Shown: piece after piece, positions 62,837 through 64,000 of the stretch
How the letters are laid out: each line of letters starts with the position of its first letter
Position numbering within the stretch: position 1 is the stretch's first letter
DNA from: Bradyrhizobium sp. AUGA SZCCT0176
GTDB lineage: Bacteria; Pseudomonadota; Alphaproteobacteria; Rhizobiales; Xanthobacteraceae
DNA: 64,000 nucleotides
Direction: 5' to 3'
NCBI RefSeq assembly: GCF_018130145.1
Contig: NZ_JAFCMB010000006.1
Coordinates: 310,001 to 374,000 of the forward strand
The notes under the pieces: model-generated
The model's database searches: none
Seen by the model: the letters and a program-made list of their open reading frames with translations, nothing else
What the model was told of the DNA's origin: nothing
Translations under genes and position numbers: made by a program

Positions 62837-62917
62837 TCTCCGAAGTGAGCCGCCGCGGATGCCCCGAAGGGGGTTCCCCTTCCCGTTATTTGGCAATGTG
62901 AGCAATTTTGACCAGCG
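62837..62917 (-). repeat. Dispersed repeat copy
   Basis: The 23-bp block 62895-62917 matches 56681-56703 at 22 of 23 positions. Similarity continues for about 50 more bases to the left, in lower quality (shared GCATCCGCG-like blocks). It is non-coding and lies between the NTF2-like gene and the next small gene. Confidence 0.5.
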
Positions 62918-62975
62918 AGTCGGTGTTGCGACGCGGCATGATGCTATCGTCACCCCACATCGGAAGATCAGGCAG

Positions 62976-63194
62976 ATGACATGGGCTCGCGAGCTTGTGG
63001 AAAATAACGCCGTCGAAACCAAGCGCTACACGATGGCGGAGCTTTACGAACTGCGCCGGCTACTTATCAGGCACTCGCGCTCCATGCCGCCCGGGCCAGC
63101 CCGCAATGAGCACCGGCAGATTGCGGCTTCGATGCGCTCGCTCGCCTGCGACAAAAAGTGGCTGGCCGCCCATGCCGTGGATGGCCATAAGTAG
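62976..63194 (+). CDS. Small hypothetical protein
   Basis: A 72-residue soluble basic protein starting MTWARELVENNAVETKRYTM, with AELYELRRLLIRHSRSM as a likely helix. AGGCAG lies near the ATG at 62976. The upstream extension of the frame runs into repeat DNA, so the short start is preferred. No family recognised; two further helices are likely. Confidence 0.58.
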   Translation: MTWARELVENNAVETKRYTMAELYELRRLLIRHSRSMPPGPARNEHRQIAASMRSLACDKKWLAAHAVDGHK

Positions 63195-63277
63195 GGCCGC
63201 CTCGGACGTAGTTAAATTCCGGACCGCTACGGCCAAAACGGCTAAGGTAGATGTCCTGCCGCGGGATCAAACCGGAC

Positions 63278-63958
63278 ATGGCTAACAACACCAATCAGAT
63301 TGCCTTTGATCCCAAGGCGTTTCTCGCCGTCGTGGGCGAGGGCAAAACGATCCTTGAATTTCATAAGGATCAGGTCGTCTTCGCCCAGGGCGACGCGGCA
63401 GACACCGTCTTTTACATTCAAAGCGGACGGGTCAAGGTTGTTGTCATATCTGAGCAAGGCAAAGAGGCGGTGGTCGGGATTTTTGGAGCCGGCCAGTTCT
63501 TTGGCGAAGGCTGCATGAACGGCCATTCGGTGCGGATTGCGACCACGACCGCGATGGAAGACTGCCTGGTCACCACTATCACGAAGGCCGCAATGCTCGC
63601 AGCCCTTCACGATCAACCGAAGTTTTCCGAGATGTTCATGGCCTATCTGTTGACCCGCAACAGCCGCATTGAGGAAGACCTGATCGATCAGCTCTTCAAC
63701 TCCAGCGAAAAGCGGTTGGCGCGCCTGCTGCTTCTGCTGGCGAATTTCGGCAAGGAAGGCAGTCCCCAGCCGATCATCCCAAATATCAGCCAGGAGACTC
63801 TGGCCGAGATGATCGGCACCACCCGGTCCCGGGTGAGCTTCTTCATGAACAAATTCCGCAAGCTCGGCTTCATCAGCTACAACGGAAAAATTGAGGTCAA
63901 TAGTTCATTGTTGAATGCGGTCCTGTACGACAAACCCGAGATCAAGCGCGAGCCGTAA
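63278..63958 (+). CDS. Crp/Fnr family transcriptional regulator
   Basis: A 226-residue regulator. The N-terminal cyclic-nucleotide-like sensor domain includes VVFAQGDAADTVFYIQSGRVKV and FGEGCMNGHSVRIA. The C-terminal winged helix carries SQETLAEMIGTTRSRVSFFM. No Fnr-type Cys cluster is present at the N-terminus. ATG at 63278 is chosen because the family core starts there; ATG 63251 would add nine residues. A membrane cyclase at 21851 could supply a ligand, but that is only a possibility. Target genes unknown. Confidence 0.9.
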   Translation: MANNTNQIAFDPKAFLAVVGEGKTILEFHKDQVVFAQGDAADTVFYIQSGRVKVVVISEQGKEAVVGIFGAGQFFGEGCMNGHSVRIATTTAMEDCLVTTITKAAMLAALHDQPKFSEMFMAYLLTRNSRIEEDLIDQLFNSSEKRLARLLLLLANFGKEGSPQPIIPNISQETLAEMIGTTRSRVSFFMNKFRKLGFISYNGKIEVNSSLLNAVLYDKPEIKREP

Positions 63959-64000
63959 CGATCGAGCGCGTCGCTTCAACGGACCTCTTCACGCCCCTGA

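Overview
The window is a high-GC alphaproteobacterial chromosome segment, most likely from Bradyrhizobium or a close relative (Nitrobacteraceae). The supporting signs are a circularly permuted two-piece tmRNA gene, an alphaproteobacterial-type SspB, many Tct/TRAP/Dpp solute transporters, small secreted proteins of the kind common in Bradyrhizobium, and several families of short palindromic intergenic repeats. No rRNA, tRNA, phage, insertion sequence or CRISPR array was recognised. The gene names and the taxon rest on reading the sequence alone.

Layout. 1-4.5 kb: minus-strand tripartite tricarboxylate transporter (order B-A-C) and a split chromate-transporter pair. 4.6-7.9 kb: two-piece tmRNA (ssrA), its ClpXP adaptor sspB, fumarase fumC and two small coupled genes. 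8-16.3 kb: a TPR protein, an ABC-F ATPase with a leader that may be regulatory, a large AsmA protein, and a P450/TetR divergent pair sharing a 30-bp palindrome. 16.3-24 kb: an MFS carrier, a 2-hydroxyacid dehydrogenase coupled to a TRAP transporter, and an adenylate cyclase. 24-27.5 kb: CcdA, DoxX and a DUF255 thioredoxin-fold protein, all redox related. 27.7-29.7 kb: a secreted hydrolase and a TPR protein.

30-35.6 kb is the most interesting region. Two tandem Cys-rich bufferin-type precursor peptides, each with a similar ECF-sigma-like promoter, are followed by an MNIO (DUF692) maturase and its DUF2063 partner. A secreted gluzincin peptidase and a histidine-rich Spy/LTXXQ protein lie just downstream. 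This looks like a peptide-derived metal (probably copper) buffering locus.

35.7-41.8 kb: FAD-linked dehydrogenase, thioesterase, DUF1328 protein, a UvrD-type helicase carrying a palindromic repeat inserted in frame, and an L,D-transpeptidase. 42.3-47.9 kb: a complete dipeptide-type ABC operon (A-B-C-D-F) interrupted by a repeat. 48-51.7 kb: a cluster of tiny genes and a second Spy/LTXXQ protein. 51.9-55.8 kb: a membrane protein coupled to a HAD-UbiA fusion, then a VOC protein. 55.9-64 kb: LysE exporter, a small protein ending in GG with a partner gene, several small hypotheticals, a transglycosylase-like protein, TPR and NTF2-like proteins and a Crp/Fnr regulator.
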